Below are positions 32,298-40,915 of a stretch of DNA of 64,000 nt, in pieces. Origin of the DNA: Nocardioides aromaticivorans (GTDB taxonomy: Bacteria; Actinomycetota; Actinomycetes; Propionibacteriales; Nocardioidaceae); NCBI RefSeq assembly GCF_013408525.1, contig NZ_JACBZM010000001.1:2356001-2420000 (forward strand). Direction: 5' to 3'. Position 1 is the first letter of the stretch. The number at the start of each line of letters is the position of its first letter. The position numbers and the translations under genes were made by a program. A model generated the notes under the pieces. It worked only from the letters and a program-made list of their open reading frames with translations, ran no database searches and was not told the origin of the DNA.

Positions 32298-33485
32298 ATG
32301 AAGCTCGCGATCCTCTCCCGCGCTCCGCGGTCCTACAGCACGCAGCGCCTCCGCACGGCAGCCCTCGACCGGGGCCACCAGGTGAAGGTGCTCAACACCC
32401 TCCGCTTCGCCATCGACCTCTCCGGGGACGAGCCGGACCTACAGTTCCGCGGCAAGCAGCTCTCCGACTACGACGCCGTGCTGCCGCGGATCGGCAACTC
32501 GATCACGTACTTCGGCACCGCCGTCGTGCGGCAGTTCGAGCAGATGGACGTCTACACGCCGTGCACCGCCAACGGCATCTCGAACTCGCGCGACAAGCTG
32601 CGCGCCTCGCAGATCCTGTCGCGGCACAACATCGGCATGCCGGCGACCACCTTCGTGCGCGACCGGGCCGACGTGATCCCCGCGATCGAGCGGGTCGGCG
32701 GTGCGCCCGTCGTGATCAAGCTGCTCGAGGGCACCCAGGGCATCGGCGTCATCCTCGCGCCCAGCATCAAGGTCGCCGAGGCGATCATCGAGACCCTGCA
32801 GAGCACCAAGCAGCAGGTGCTGATCCAGCGCTTCGTCAAGGAGAGCCGCGGCCGCGACATCCGCGCGCTCGTCGTCGGCGACCGGGTCGTCGCCGCGATG
32901 CGCCGGGTCGCCCAGGGCGACGAGTTCCGCTCCAACGTGCACCGCGGCGGCAGCGTCGAGCCGGTCGAGCTCGACGAGGACGCCGAGCGGATCGCCGTAC
33001 GGGCCGCGCAGATCATGGGCCTCAAGGTCGCCGGCGTCGACATGCTCGAGGCCGACGAGGGCCCGCTGGTCATGGAGGTCAACTCGTCCCCGGGCCTCGA
33101 GGGCATCGAGCAGGCCACCAAGCTCGACGTCGCCGGCGCGATCATCGACTACATCGACAACCAGGTCGCCTTCCCCCAGATCGACGTCCGCGAGCGGCTG
33201 TCCGTCTCGACCGGGTACGGCGTCGCCGAGCTCGTCGTCCACGGCGACGCCGACCTCGTCGGCAAGTCCATCGGCGACTCCGGCCTGCGCGACCGCGACA
33301 TCACCGTGCTGACCCTGCACCGCGGCACGATCGTCATCCCGAACCCCTTCCCGCACCACGTGCTGGAGGCCGAGGACCGGCTGCTGTGCTTCGGCAAGCT
33401 GGAGGAGATGCGGTCGATGATCCCGGCGCGGCGGAAGCGGACCCGGGTGAAGAAGCTGCCGAAGAAGCCGATTCATTCCGATTAG
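32298..33485 (+). CDS. RimK-family alpha-L-glutamate ligase with C-terminal TrkA-C domain
   Basis: 395 residues. Residues 1-290 are ATP-grasp RimK-type (MKLAILSRAPRSYSTQRLRTAALDRGHQVKVLNTLRFAIDLSGD; GAPVVIKLLEGTQGIGVILA; VDMLEADEGPLVMEVNSSPGLEGIEQ). It ligates amino acids (Glu in RimK) to a protein C terminus or small molecule. Residues ~310-385 (STGYGVAELVVHGDADLVGKSIGDSGLRDRDITVLTLHRGTIVIPNPFPHHVLEAEDRLLCFGKLEEM) match an RCK-C/TrkA-C domain, which binds small ligands and is not part of the E. coli enzyme. This fusion may give ligand-gated ligase activity. Confidence 0.88.
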   Translation: MKLAILSRAPRSYSTQRLRTAALDRGHQVKVLNTLRFAIDLSGDEPDLQFRGKQLSDYDAVLPRIGNSITYFGTAVVRQFEQMDVYTPCTANGISNSRDKLRASQILSRHNIGMPATTFVRDRADVIPAIERVGGAPVVIKLLEGTQGIGVILAPSIKVAEAIIETLQSTKQQVLIQRFVKESRGRDIRALVVGDRVVAAMRRVAQGDEFRSNVHRGGSVEPVELDEDAERIAVRAAQIMGLKVAGVDMLEADEGPLVMEVNSSPGLEGIEQATKLDVAGAIIDYIDNQVAFPQIDVRERLSVSTGYGVAELVVHGDADLVGKSIGDSGLRDRDITVLTLHRGTIVIPNPFPHHVLEAEDRLLCFGKLEEMRSMIPARRKRTRVKKLPKKPIHSD

Positions 33486-33661
33486 CCGAGCGTGTCGCCG
33501 ATCGCGGGCTGCGGACGGACCCTCCGGGCCCGCCCTTGCCCGCGATGCGCTGCGCGCGGGGCGCCACGCTGCCGGCTCGCGGTCGAGGCGGGCGACACCA
33601 GCGCTCGCCTGGCGGCAAGACGCCGGAGCGGTGGCGGAGCGTGTCCGGTTGAATGCATCTC
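33486..33661. repeat. Intergenic repeat region before the enoyl-CoA hydratase
   Basis: A 176-bp gap. ATCGCGGGC (33501-33509) pairs with GCCCGCGAT (33538-33546). Further on, GAGGCGGGCG (33585-33594), GGCAAGACGCCGGAGCG (33614-33630) and TCCGGTTG (33644-33651) echo in the same order the minus-strand motifs of the 21.9-kb insertion element (there GGCAAGGCGCCGGAGCG at 21962-21978). It may be a diverged relative; a promoter for the hydratase is also expected but not obvious. Confidence 0.4.
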
Positions 33662-34423
33662 ATGACTGACGCACCTGCGGAGCTCGTCCACCTCGACGTC
33701 GCCGACGGCGTCGCGACGATCACGCTCGACTCGCCCCACAACCGCAACGCCCTCTCCCGCCAGCTCGTCACCGAGCTGGTCGCCCACCTCACCACGGTGG
33801 ACGCGGCGGACGACGTGCGCGTGGTGCTGCTGAAGTCGTCGGGCCGGGTCTTCTGCTCGGGCGCGGACCTCTCGGAGGCCTCGACCGTCCCGATGCAGGA
33901 GGGGGCGCGGGCGATCGTCGGCGTGCAGCGCCAGATCGTGGCGCTCTCGAAGCCGGTGGTGACTGTCGTCGAGGGTGCGGCGCGGGCCGGCGGCATCGGG
34001 ATCGTGGCCGCCTCCGACGTGGTCGTCGTCGCCGAGGACGCCACCTTCGCGCTGACCGAGGTCAAGCTCGGCCTCACCCCGGCCGTCATCTCGCTGACGG
34101 TCTTCCCCCGGCTCACGCCGCGCGGGCTCGCGTGGACGGCGCTGGGGGGCGAGGTGTTCACGGGCACGGAGGCGGTGGACTACGGGCTCGCCACCTTCGC
34201 CGTACCGGCCGGTGACCTCCAGGCCAGGGTCGACGACGTCGTCGCCAAGATCGCCACGGGCGCGGCCCAGGGCCTGCGCGAGACGAAGAGGCTCGTCGGC
34301 GCGGAGCTGCTCGAGCGGATCGACGCGAAGGGCGAGGAGCTCGTGGAGCTCAGTGCCCGGCTGTTCGGGTCCGACGAGGCCCGCGAGGCGATGATGGCGT
34401 TCCTCAGCCGCAAGAAGGGTTGA
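33662..34423 (+). CDS. Enoyl-CoA hydratase/isomerase family protein
   Basis: 253 residues from the second ATG. Crotonase fold landmarks: VRVVLLKSSGRVFCSGADLSEAS (oxyanion-hole loop) and EGAARAGGIGIVAASDVVVVAEDATFALTEVKLGLTPAVISLTV. The residue after EVKLGLTPAV is not the catalytic Glu pair of classic hydratases in an obvious way, so the exact reaction (hydration, isomerisation) is open. It stands apart from the acyl-CoA operons, convergent with the LOG gene three bases away. Confidence 0.88.
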   Translation: MTDAPAELVHLDVADGVATITLDSPHNRNALSRQLVTELVAHLTTVDAADDVRVVLLKSSGRVFCSGADLSEASTVPMQEGARAIVGVQRQIVALSKPVVTVVEGAARAGGIGIVAASDVVVVAEDATFALTEVKLGLTPAVISLTVFPRLTPRGLAWTALGGEVFTGTEAVDYGLATFAVPAGDLQARVDDVVAKIATGAAQGLRETKRLVGAELLERIDAKGEELVELSARLFGSDEAREAMMAFLSRKKG

Positions 34424-34426
34424 GGC

Positions 34427-35011
34427 TCAGGTCCCGCTGAGCTTGTCGACGTACGCCGCACCGGCCCGGTCCGCGAGGCCGGCCAGCGCGGCGTCGAGGT
34501 CGGCGGTGACGACGGCGTCGTCGAGCACCGCCTGGCGGACGAAGCCGGCGTCGACGAGGCCCTGGAGCGCGCCGAGCAGGGGCTGCCAGAACCCGCCCAC
34601 GTCGTAGAAGCACACCGGGTCGGCGTGGAAGCCGAGCTGGCGCCAGCTCCAGACCTCGACGATCTCCTCGAGCGTGCCGATGCCGCCGGGGAGGCAGAGG
34701 AAGCCGTCGGCGAGCTCGGCCATCAGCGCCTTGCGCTCGTGCATGGTCTCGACGACGTGCAGCTCGGTCAGGTCGTCGCGACCCCACTCGCGCTCGACCA
34801 TGCTCCGCGGGATCACGCCGACCACTTCGCCGCCCGCGTCGAGCGCGCCCTGCGAGACCGCGCCCATCAGGCCGTGCCCGCCGGCGCCGTACACGAGGCC
34901 GAGGCCGCGCTCAGCGAGACCGCGCCCGACGTCGTACGCCGCGTCCACGAGCGCTGGGTCGTTGCCGGGCGCAGATCCGCAGAAGACGGCGATCCGCCGC
35001 AACGTGGTCAT
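34427..35011 (-). CDS. LOG-family Rossmann-fold protein (TIGR00730, cytokinin riboside monophosphate phosphoribohydrolase-like)
   Basis: 194 residues. The LOG signature PGGIGTLEEI is present, with the earlier motif YGAGGHGLMGAVSQGALDAGG. In plants and some actinobacteria LOG releases free base from nucleoside 5'-monophosphates; in bacteria many members are nucleotide hydrolases. It begins 9 bp after the end of the OYE-like gene on the same strand and is probably cotranscribed with it. Confidence 0.88.
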   Translation of the reverse strand: MTTLRRIAVFCGSAPGNDPALVDAAYDVGRGLAERGLGLVYGAGGHGLMGAVSQGALDAGGEVVGVIPRSMVEREWGRDDLTELHVVETMHERKALMAELADGFLCLPGGIGTLEEIVEVWSWRQLGFHADPVCFYDVGGFWQPLLGALQGLVDAGFVRQAVLDDAVVTADLDAALAGLADRAGAAYVDKLSGT

Positions 35012-35020
35012 GGCCCGAGG

Positions 35021-36958
35021 TTAGAGCGAAGCCACGAGTGCCGCCGCGGCAGCGGTCGCGCCGCGGATCAGGCCGAGCCCGTTCGCGTCCCCGACGGTCC
35101 GTACGTCGACGGCGGGCAGCTCCCGCGCCAGCTCCTCGGCCAGGGCCGGGTCGGCGACCACCTCGCCCGCGAGCACGACCGTGTCGGCGGGCAGCTCCCG
35201 AGGGGTGCCGTGGGCGGGCGTCCATGCGACGCCGGTGGGCGTGATCGCGGAGACGGTGCAGCCGACGTGGCTGGTGATCCCGAGCCGGTCGAACCGGTCC
35301 ATGTGCTCCTTGCGCCGCTTGGACCCGAACTCGGGCGCGAGCTCGGGGCCGGTCGTCAGCAGCGCGACGAGTGCGCCCTCGCCGGCCAGCGTCTCGGCGA
35401 GCTCGACGGCCGCGCCCCGCCCGCCGACGACCACCACCCGGTGTCCGGCGGCGGGTGCGGCGGTGTCGATGCCGTGACGGACGTGCGGCAGGTCGGCGCC
35501 CGGCAGGTCGGGCAGCTCCACGCGGCCGCCGGTGGCCACGACCACCAGGTCGGGCTCGAGCGCCCGGACGACGGCGGCGTCGGCCGGCGCCGCCAGCCGC
35601 ACGGAGACCGACGACGCGGCGACCTCGGCGAGCAGCCAGTCCAGGTAGGGCCGGTTCTCCTCGTGCACGACCGAGGCGTCGCACAGGGCGCCGCCGAGGC
35701 GGTCGCTCGCCTCCAGCAGGGTGACGTCGTGGCCCGCGGCCGACGCGCGGACCGCCGTCTCCAGGCCGGCCGGTCCGCCCCCGACCACGACCACCCGGCG
35801 GACCGCGGCCGCCGGGGCGGGCGCGGGAGCCCGGTCCAGGTCGTGCCCGGTCAGCGGGTTCACCGCGCACTCGGTCGACAGCTTCTCCTCGAGGGTGTCG
35901 ATGCAGTTCTCGCACGAGATGCAGCGGCGCACCCCCGCCGCACCGCCGCCCCAGCCGCCCAGCTTGCGCGGCAGGTCGGGGTCGGCGAGCAGCGGCCGGC
36001 CGAGCGCGACGAAGTCGGCCCGGCCCTCGGCCAGCACCCTCTCCGCCAGCGCGGGGTCGTGCAGCCGCCCGACCGCGATGACCGGTACGTCGACGACCTC
36101 CCGCACCGCAGCGGCGCCGCCGACGTTGAGCCCGTCGCCGTCGTCGGCCGCGTTGACCATCCCGGTCACCAGCCGGTCGATGACGCCGCCGCTGACGTGG
36201 AAGGCGTCGACCCCGGCCTCGACCAGCAAGGGCGCCATGGCGGCGGTGTCCCAGACCGGCCGGCCGGCGGCGACCCGCTCGTAGCCGGAGATCCGCAGCG
36301 TCAGGGGGAAGTCCGCCCCGACCTCCGAGCGGATGGCGGCGAGCGCCTCGAGCACCACGCGGATCCGGCCCTCCACCGAGGTGCCGCGGTAGCGGTCGCC
36401 GCGCCGGTTGCGCTGCGGCGCCAGGAACGAGCCGAGGAACATGTACCCGTGCGCGGCGTGGAGCTCCAGACCGTCGTACCCGGCCTCGCGGACGCGGACG
36501 ACCGCCGCGCGGAACTGGTCGAGGACCGCCGCGATCTGCTCCTTCGTCGCCTCGGCGGACGGCCGTCCGGTGAGGTACGACGGGATCACGGACGGTCCGA
36601 GCGAGGTGACGCCGAACATCTCCGGGCCCAGCCCGTCCGGGCCGGCGTGCACGACCTGCGGCTGGATCCGGGCGCCGTGCGCGTGGACCGCCTCGACCAG
36701 GCGCCGGTGGGCGGCCACGGCCGCATCGGTGCCGATCTGCAGCCCGCCGGGCGTCTCGGGGTGCTGCGGGTCGATCCCGGTCGCCCCGACGGTGACCAGC
36801 CCCGCGCCGCCTTCCGCGCGCCGGGCGAAGTGGGCGACCGTCCGGTCCGAGGGGTGGCCCTCCGGCGTGCCGTACATCGTCTCCATCGGCGACATGACGA
36901 TCCGGTTGCGCAGCTCCATCGAGCCGATCCGGCCGGGCGCGAGCAGGTGGGAGAACAC
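35021..36958 (-). CDS. NADH:flavin oxidoreductase/2,4-dienoyl-CoA-reductase-like multidomain enzyme
   Basis: 645 residues, GTG start. N-terminal ~365: OYE TIM barrel with FMN (MELRNRIVMSPMETMYGTPEGHPSDRT; GYDGLELHAAHGYMFLGSFLAPQRNRRGDRY), then a 4Fe-4S motif CISCENCIDTLEEKLSTECAVN (~340-362), then an FAD/NAD(P)-binding Rossmann pair (VRRVVVVGGGPAGLETAVRASAAG near 383; HRVVVVGGRGAAVELAETLAGEGA). This is the DCR/trimethylamine dehydrogenase architecture; the enzyme reduces activated C=C bonds of acyl-CoA or steroid-like enones. A KstR-type box lies in its promoter. Confidence 0.9.
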   Translation of the reverse strand: MFSHLLAPGRIGSMELRNRIVMSPMETMYGTPEGHPSDRTVAHFARRAEGGAGLVTVGATGIDPQHPETPGGLQIGTDAAVAAHRRLVEAVHAHGARIQPQVVHAGPDGLGPEMFGVTSLGPSVIPSYLTGRPSAEATKEQIAAVLDQFRAAVVRVREAGYDGLELHAAHGYMFLGSFLAPQRNRRGDRYRGTSVEGRIRVVLEALAAIRSEVGADFPLTLRISGYERVAAGRPVWDTAAMAPLLVEAGVDAFHVSGGVIDRLVTGMVNAADDGDGLNVGGAAAVREVVDVPVIAVGRLHDPALAERVLAEGRADFVALGRPLLADPDLPRKLGGWGGGAAGVRRCISCENCIDTLEEKLSTECAVNPLTGHDLDRAPAPAPAAAVRRVVVVGGGPAGLETAVRASAAGHDVTLLEASDRLGGALCDASVVHEENRPYLDWLLAEVAASSVSVRLAAPADAAVVRALEPDLVVVATGGRVELPDLPGADLPHVRHGIDTAAPAAGHRVVVVGGRGAAVELAETLAGEGALVALLTTGPELAPEFGSKRRKEHMDRFDRLGITSHVGCTVSAITPTGVAWTPAHGTPRELPADTVVLAGEVVADPALAEELARELPAVDVRTVGDANGLGLIRGATAAAAALVASL

Positions 36959-36968
36959 GCGATGAGGC

Positions 36969-36982
36969 TAGAACCTGTTCTA
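36969..36982. promoter_or_regulatory. Perfect KstR-type palindrome between divergent genes
   Basis: TAGAACCTGTTCTA is a perfect 14-bp palindrome that fits the KstR consensus TnnAACnnGTTnnA at every defined base. It lies centrally in the 45-bp gap between the OYE-like gene (start 36958, minus) and the LLM oxidoreductase (start 37004, plus), so it could control both. KstR represses cholesterol catabolism genes in actinobacteria; the regulator itself is not in the window. Confidence 0.6.
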
Positions 36983-37003
36983 TTTCCTGACTAGGGTCAG
37001 CCC

Positions 37004-37894
37004 GTGGACTTCGCGATGGTGACCGCCTACCAGCCGATCGACCAGCTGGTGGCGCTCGCGCGCGCCGCCGAGGAGGCCGGCTTCCGCGCGCTGAGCATCG
37101 CCGACCACGTGGTCGACCTCGAGACGGTGCGCACCCCCTACCCGTACACCCCGACCGGCGAGCGCCGCTGGACGCCCGACGTCGACTGGCCGGACCCGTG
37201 GGTCACCGTCGGCGCGCTCAGCCAGGTGACCACCCGACTGGAGTTCTTCACCTCGATCTACGTCGCCGCGATGCGCAACCCGTTCGTCGTCGCGAAGGCC
37301 GTCGGTACGGCGGCCGCCCTGTCCGGGGGCCGGGTCGCCCTCGGCGTGGGCGTCGGCTGGTGCCGGGAGGAGTTCGAGCTCCTCGAGCAGGAGTTCGCGA
37401 CCCGCGGTCGTCGCACCGACGAGGCGCTCGACCTGATGAAGGCGCTCTGGGCGCCGGGCTGGACGGAGTTCTCCGGCGAGTTCTACAGGTGCGAGCGGCT
37501 CGCCATGAGACCGGAGCCGCCCGGTCCGGTGCCGGTGTGGGTCGGCGGCCTGTCCGACGTCGCGATGCGCCGGGCCGCGCGCCACGACGGCTGGGTGGGG
37601 GACATGGCGACGGTCGACGAGGCGATCGCGATCGCGGAGCGCCTCCGGCAGCTGCGCGTCGAGGCCGGCCGCGACCCGGGCGAGCCCTTCGACGTCGTAC
37701 CGGCGCTCACGGACGCGCTCGCGCCCGAGGACTTCCTGCGCGCCGCCGAGGGCGGCGTCACGATGTGCATGACGATGCCGTGGATGTACTACGTCGGCCA
37801 GCACGCCCCGCTGGAGGACAAGCTCGCCGCCGTCCGGAGGTTCGGTGACGAGGTCATCGCGCCGGTCCGACAGCTGGCAGGCCTCGAGACCTAG
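37004..37894 (+). CDS. LLM-class F420-dependent oxidoreductase (luciferase-like)
   Basis: 296 residues from a GTG. Landmarks of the bacterial luciferase-like fold: FRALSIADHVVDLETVRTPYPYTPTGERRWTPDVDWPDPWVTVGALSQVTTRLEFFTSIYVAAMRNPFVVAKAVGTAAALSGGRVALGVGVGWCREEFELLEQEFATRGRRTDEALDLMKALW. This is the TIGR03619-like group that uses coenzyme F420 in mycobacteria and relatives. Divergent from the OYE-like gene and under a shared KstR-type palindrome, so it may reduce or oxidise steroid-like or fatty intermediates. Confidence 0.88.
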   Translation: MDFAMVTAYQPIDQLVALARAAEEAGFRALSIADHVVDLETVRTPYPYTPTGERRWTPDVDWPDPWVTVGALSQVTTRLEFFTSIYVAAMRNPFVVAKAVGTAAALSGGRVALGVGVGWCREEFELLEQEFATRGRRTDEALDLMKALWAPGWTEFSGEFYRCERLAMRPEPPGPVPVWVGGLSDVAMRRAARHDGWVGDMATVDEAIAIAERLRQLRVEAGRDPGEPFDVVPALTDALAPEDFLRAAEGGVTMCMTMPWMYYVGQHAPLEDKLAAVRRFGDEVIAPVRQLAGLET

Positions 37895-37906
37895 CTGACA
37901 TCACAC

Positions 37907-38527
37907 CTAGCCCTCCAGGTAGGCCGTCAGCATCGTCACCATCGCCTGGTGCGCCCGGTCGATGTCGACGTGGGTGCCGAGCAGCTGCTCGTTGCGCAGG
38001 CTGCGCAGCATCGCCGGCATCACCTCGGACATGGCCGTCCGCCGCTCCTCGTCGAGGCCCTCCAGGCCGTCGAAGAAGTGGACGAACGCCAGCGAGGCGA
38101 GCTCGTCGAGGCGGCGGATCGACGCGGCCGTGCGCGGATGGGTCTCCGCGAGCACGTCGAGCGGGCGCGGGAGCGCCCAGCGCATCGTCTCCACGCTGAC
38201 GGCGTACGGCGACTCGAGCACCGCGCGGTAGAGCTCGGCGATCTCGGCGACCCGTCCGGCGATGGTCGTGCTCGTCGGCTTCGCCCAGAGCTCCGGGCCC
38301 ACCTCGGCGACCTGGTCGGCGACCGCGGACCAGAAGCCGTCGGAGTCCCCGAAGAGGTTCTGGACCGAGCCCCAGCTGAGGCCGGCCTCCTTGGCGACGA
38401 GGTTGATCGAGACGGACTCGGGCTTCCCCTCGCCCAGCAGGCGCAGGGCCGTGGACAGGAGCTGCTCCCGGGCCGCCACTCCTCGGCGGTTCGGCTTCCG
38501 TGTCGATGCTGCTGGCGTCGTTGTCAT
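37907..38527 (-). CDS. TetR-family regulator
   Basis: 206 residues. HTH domain: AREQLLSTALRLLGEGKPESVSINLVAKEAGLSWGSVQNLFGDSDGFWSAVADQV. The C-terminal domain is uncharacterised. The gene is convergent with the LLM oxidoreductase (12 bp between stops). A CTAG-CCCCC-CTAG palindrome (38528-38540) lies immediately upstream of its ATG and could be an autoregulatory operator, suggesting a leaderless mRNA. Target genes unknown. Confidence 0.85.
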   Translation of the reverse strand: MTTTPAASTRKPNRRGVAAREQLLSTALRLLGEGKPESVSINLVAKEAGLSWGSVQNLFGDSDGFWSAVADQVAEVGPELWAKPTSTTIAGRVAEIAELYRAVLESPYAVSVETMRWALPRPLDVLAETHPRTAASIRRLDELASLAFVHFFDGLEGLDEERRTAMSEVMPAMLRSLRNEQLLGTHVDIDRAHQAMVTMLTAYLEG

Positions 38528-38673
38528 CTAGCCCCCCTAGCTGCGATGCCTCCCACCATCTAAGCACCCTTCTCAGCCCTGTAGAGTTGACTGCTTGCTG
38601 CGCGGGACCGAGCGGGACCAAGGTCCCCCGGGCGGCAGATCGGACAACGGAGCGGACGGCAGGGGTCACGTCG

Positions 38674-40896
38674 GTGGCAGACGAGCTGGTGGAGCGCGAG
38701 GTCGCGGCAGAGCAGGCCTTCGTCGACCGGGTCTACCGGCAGCTGGGTGAGGCCGGGAAGGCCGCACAGCAGCTGGCGAAGGAGGGGCACTCGCGCGGCC
38801 GGATGGGCCACGAGGGCGGCCTCGTCGAGCGCGACGCGATGGTCTTCCAGGCGGCGAAGCGGATCGCGCAGCTCGACGCCGCGCAGGAGGGCCTCGTCTT
38901 CGGGCGCCTGGACCTCGACGCGACCGTCGACGCCGAGCCGCGCTACGTCGGCCGGATCGGCCTGCGCGACGACAACCGCGACTCGCTCCTCATCGACTGG
39001 CGCGCGCCGGCGGCCGCGGTCTTCTACCAGGCGACGGCGGCCGAGCCGCACTCCGTCATCAGGCGCCGGGTGCTGCGCAGCGCCGGCCAGCGGGTCGTCG
39101 GCGTCGAGGACGAGCTGCTCGACGCGGAGGCGCTGAGCGCCGCCGAGGAGCAGGGCCGCGACCTGCCCATCGTCGGCGAGGGCGCGCTCATGGCGCAGCT
39201 CTCCCGCGCCCGCGACCGCTCCATGCACTCGATCGTGGCGACCATCCAGGCCGAGCAGGACAAGGCGATCCGCGCCCCCTCCAAGGGCGTCGTGAGCATC
39301 TCCGGTGGTCCCGGCACGGGCAAGACGGTGGTCGCGCTGCACCGGGCGGCGTACCTCCTCTACACCGACCGCCAGCGCTACGAGCGCGGCGGCGTGCTCG
39401 TGGTCGGCCCGTCCGGCGTCTTCATGCGCTACATCGAGCGCGTCCTGCCCTCGCTGGGCGAGACCGCCGTCGCGCTGCGCAGCCTCGGCGAGGTCGTCGA
39501 CGACGTCCGCGCCACCCGCCACGACGAGCCGGCCGTCGCCGACGTCAAGGGCTCGGAGCGGATGGCCGAGGTGATGCGCCGGACCGCGCGCCAGCAGGTG
39601 CCGGGCAGCCCGCGCGAGTACCGCGTCTTCTGGCGCGACGACCGCCTCGTCCTCGACCGCGGGCGGCTCGGCCAGATCCGCCGCCAGCTGATGTCGCAGG
39701 GCCTGCGCAACAAGCAGCTGCCGCGCGTCTCCAACGCGCTGCTCGACGCGATGTGGCGCCAGGTCCGCGGCGAGCGCGGCCGCGAGCAGGGCCGCGAGAA
39801 GTTCAACGACGAGATGCTCTCGCGCCAGGACTTCCTCGACTTCGCCCACGGCTGGTGGCCGCCGCTCGACGCGCCCACCGTGCTGTGCTGGCTGCGCGAC
39901 CCGGAGTTCGTCTCGCGGGTCGCCGACGGCGTGCTCTCGCCCGAGGAGCAGCGCCTCGTCGCCAAGTCGTGGAGCCACCTCGACCCCGAGCGCCCGATCG
40001 GCCCCCAGATCTCGATCGAGGACGTCCCGCTGCTCGACGAGCTGCGCTACGCCCTCGGCGACGTGCCGCAGAAGGCCGACGACGAGCGCGACGACCCGCT
40101 CGCGGTCATCGAGGGCGCGGTCAACGTGCAGGAGCTGATCACCGCCTCCGACCGCGAGTTCGCCACCGGCCCGGCGTGGCGGGCGCCGGTCAGCAGCATC
40201 GAGGACGACGGCTACGCCCACGTGCTCATCGACGAGGCGCAGGACCTCACGCCGATGCAGTGGCGGATGGTCGGCCGCCGCGGCCGTACGGCGTCGTGGA
40301 CCATCGTCGGCGACCCCGCCCAGTCCTCGTGGCCGGCCCCCGCCGAGGCGGCTGCGGCGCGGGGTGCGGCGCTGGAGCGCAAGCAGCTGCACGAGTTCCA
40401 CCTGTCCACGAACTACCGCAACTCCGCGGAGATCTACGCCCACGCGGCGGCCTACGCGGAGCGGGTCGGCCTCGGCGCCGACCTCCCGGACGCCGTGCGC
40501 CGCACCGGCGAGGAGCCGAAGGAGGTCGTCCTGCCGGCCGGCGGCGACCTCGAGTCGGCGACGCGCGAGGCCGTGCTGGAGCTGGCCGGCCGGGTCTCCG
40601 GCACCGTCGGCATCGTGGTCCCCGTCGCCCGCCGCTCCGAGGTCAACGCCTGGCTGGCGTCCTGGCCCGAGCTCGCCGACGACGCCCCCGGCGCCCGCGC
40701 CTCGGTCGACTCCTCGGTCACCCCCTCCGGGGAGGACCGCGTCGTCGTCCTGACCGGCCTGGACACCAAGGGACTCGAGTTCGACGGCATCGTCGTGGTC
40801 CGGCCGCAGGAGATCGAGGACGAGTCCGCGACCGGACGGGCGACCCTGTACGTCGTGCTCACGCGGGCGACGCAGCTGCTCACGACCATTTCCTGA
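38674..40896 (+). CDS. helD: HelD-like RNA polymerase recycling ATPase (UvrD superfamily)
   Basis: 740 residues, GTG start; the open frame upstream lacks a plausible start. A coiled N-terminal arm (VEREVAAEQAFVDRVYRQLGEAGKAAQQ) is followed by the ATPase: Walker A SISGGPGTGKTVVALHRAAYLL near 210, DEAQDLTPMQWRMVG near 519, NYRNSAEI and GLDTKGLEFDGIVVVRP late. This layout matches actinobacterial HelD, which frees stalled RNA polymerase and helps rifampicin tolerance. The next gene starts 19 bp downstream. Confidence 0.88.
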   Translation: MADELVEREVAAEQAFVDRVYRQLGEAGKAAQQLAKEGHSRGRMGHEGGLVERDAMVFQAAKRIAQLDAAQEGLVFGRLDLDATVDAEPRYVGRIGLRDDNRDSLLIDWRAPAAAVFYQATAAEPHSVIRRRVLRSAGQRVVGVEDELLDAEALSAAEEQGRDLPIVGEGALMAQLSRARDRSMHSIVATIQAEQDKAIRAPSKGVVSISGGPGTGKTVVALHRAAYLLYTDRQRYERGGVLVVGPSGVFMRYIERVLPSLGETAVALRSLGEVVDDVRATRHDEPAVADVKGSERMAEVMRRTARQQVPGSPREYRVFWRDDRLVLDRGRLGQIRRQLMSQGLRNKQLPRVSNALLDAMWRQVRGERGREQGREKFNDEMLSRQDFLDFAHGWWPPLDAPTVLCWLRDPEFVSRVADGVLSPEEQRLVAKSWSHLDPERPIGPQISIEDVPLLDELRYALGDVPQKADDERDDPLAVIEGAVNVQELITASDREFATGPAWRAPVSSIEDDGYAHVLIDEAQDLTPMQWRMVGRRGRTASWTIVGDPAQSSWPAPAEAAAARGAALERKQLHEFHLSTNYRNSAEIYAHAAAYAERVGLGADLPDAVRRTGEEPKEVVLPAGGDLESATREAVLELAGRVSGTVGIVVPVARRSEVNAWLASWPELADDAPGARASVDSSVTPSGEDRVVVLTGLDTKGLEFDGIVVVRPQEIEDESATGRATLYVVLTRATQLLTTIS

Positions 40897-40915
40897 CCCC
40901 CGGCACACTGGGGGG

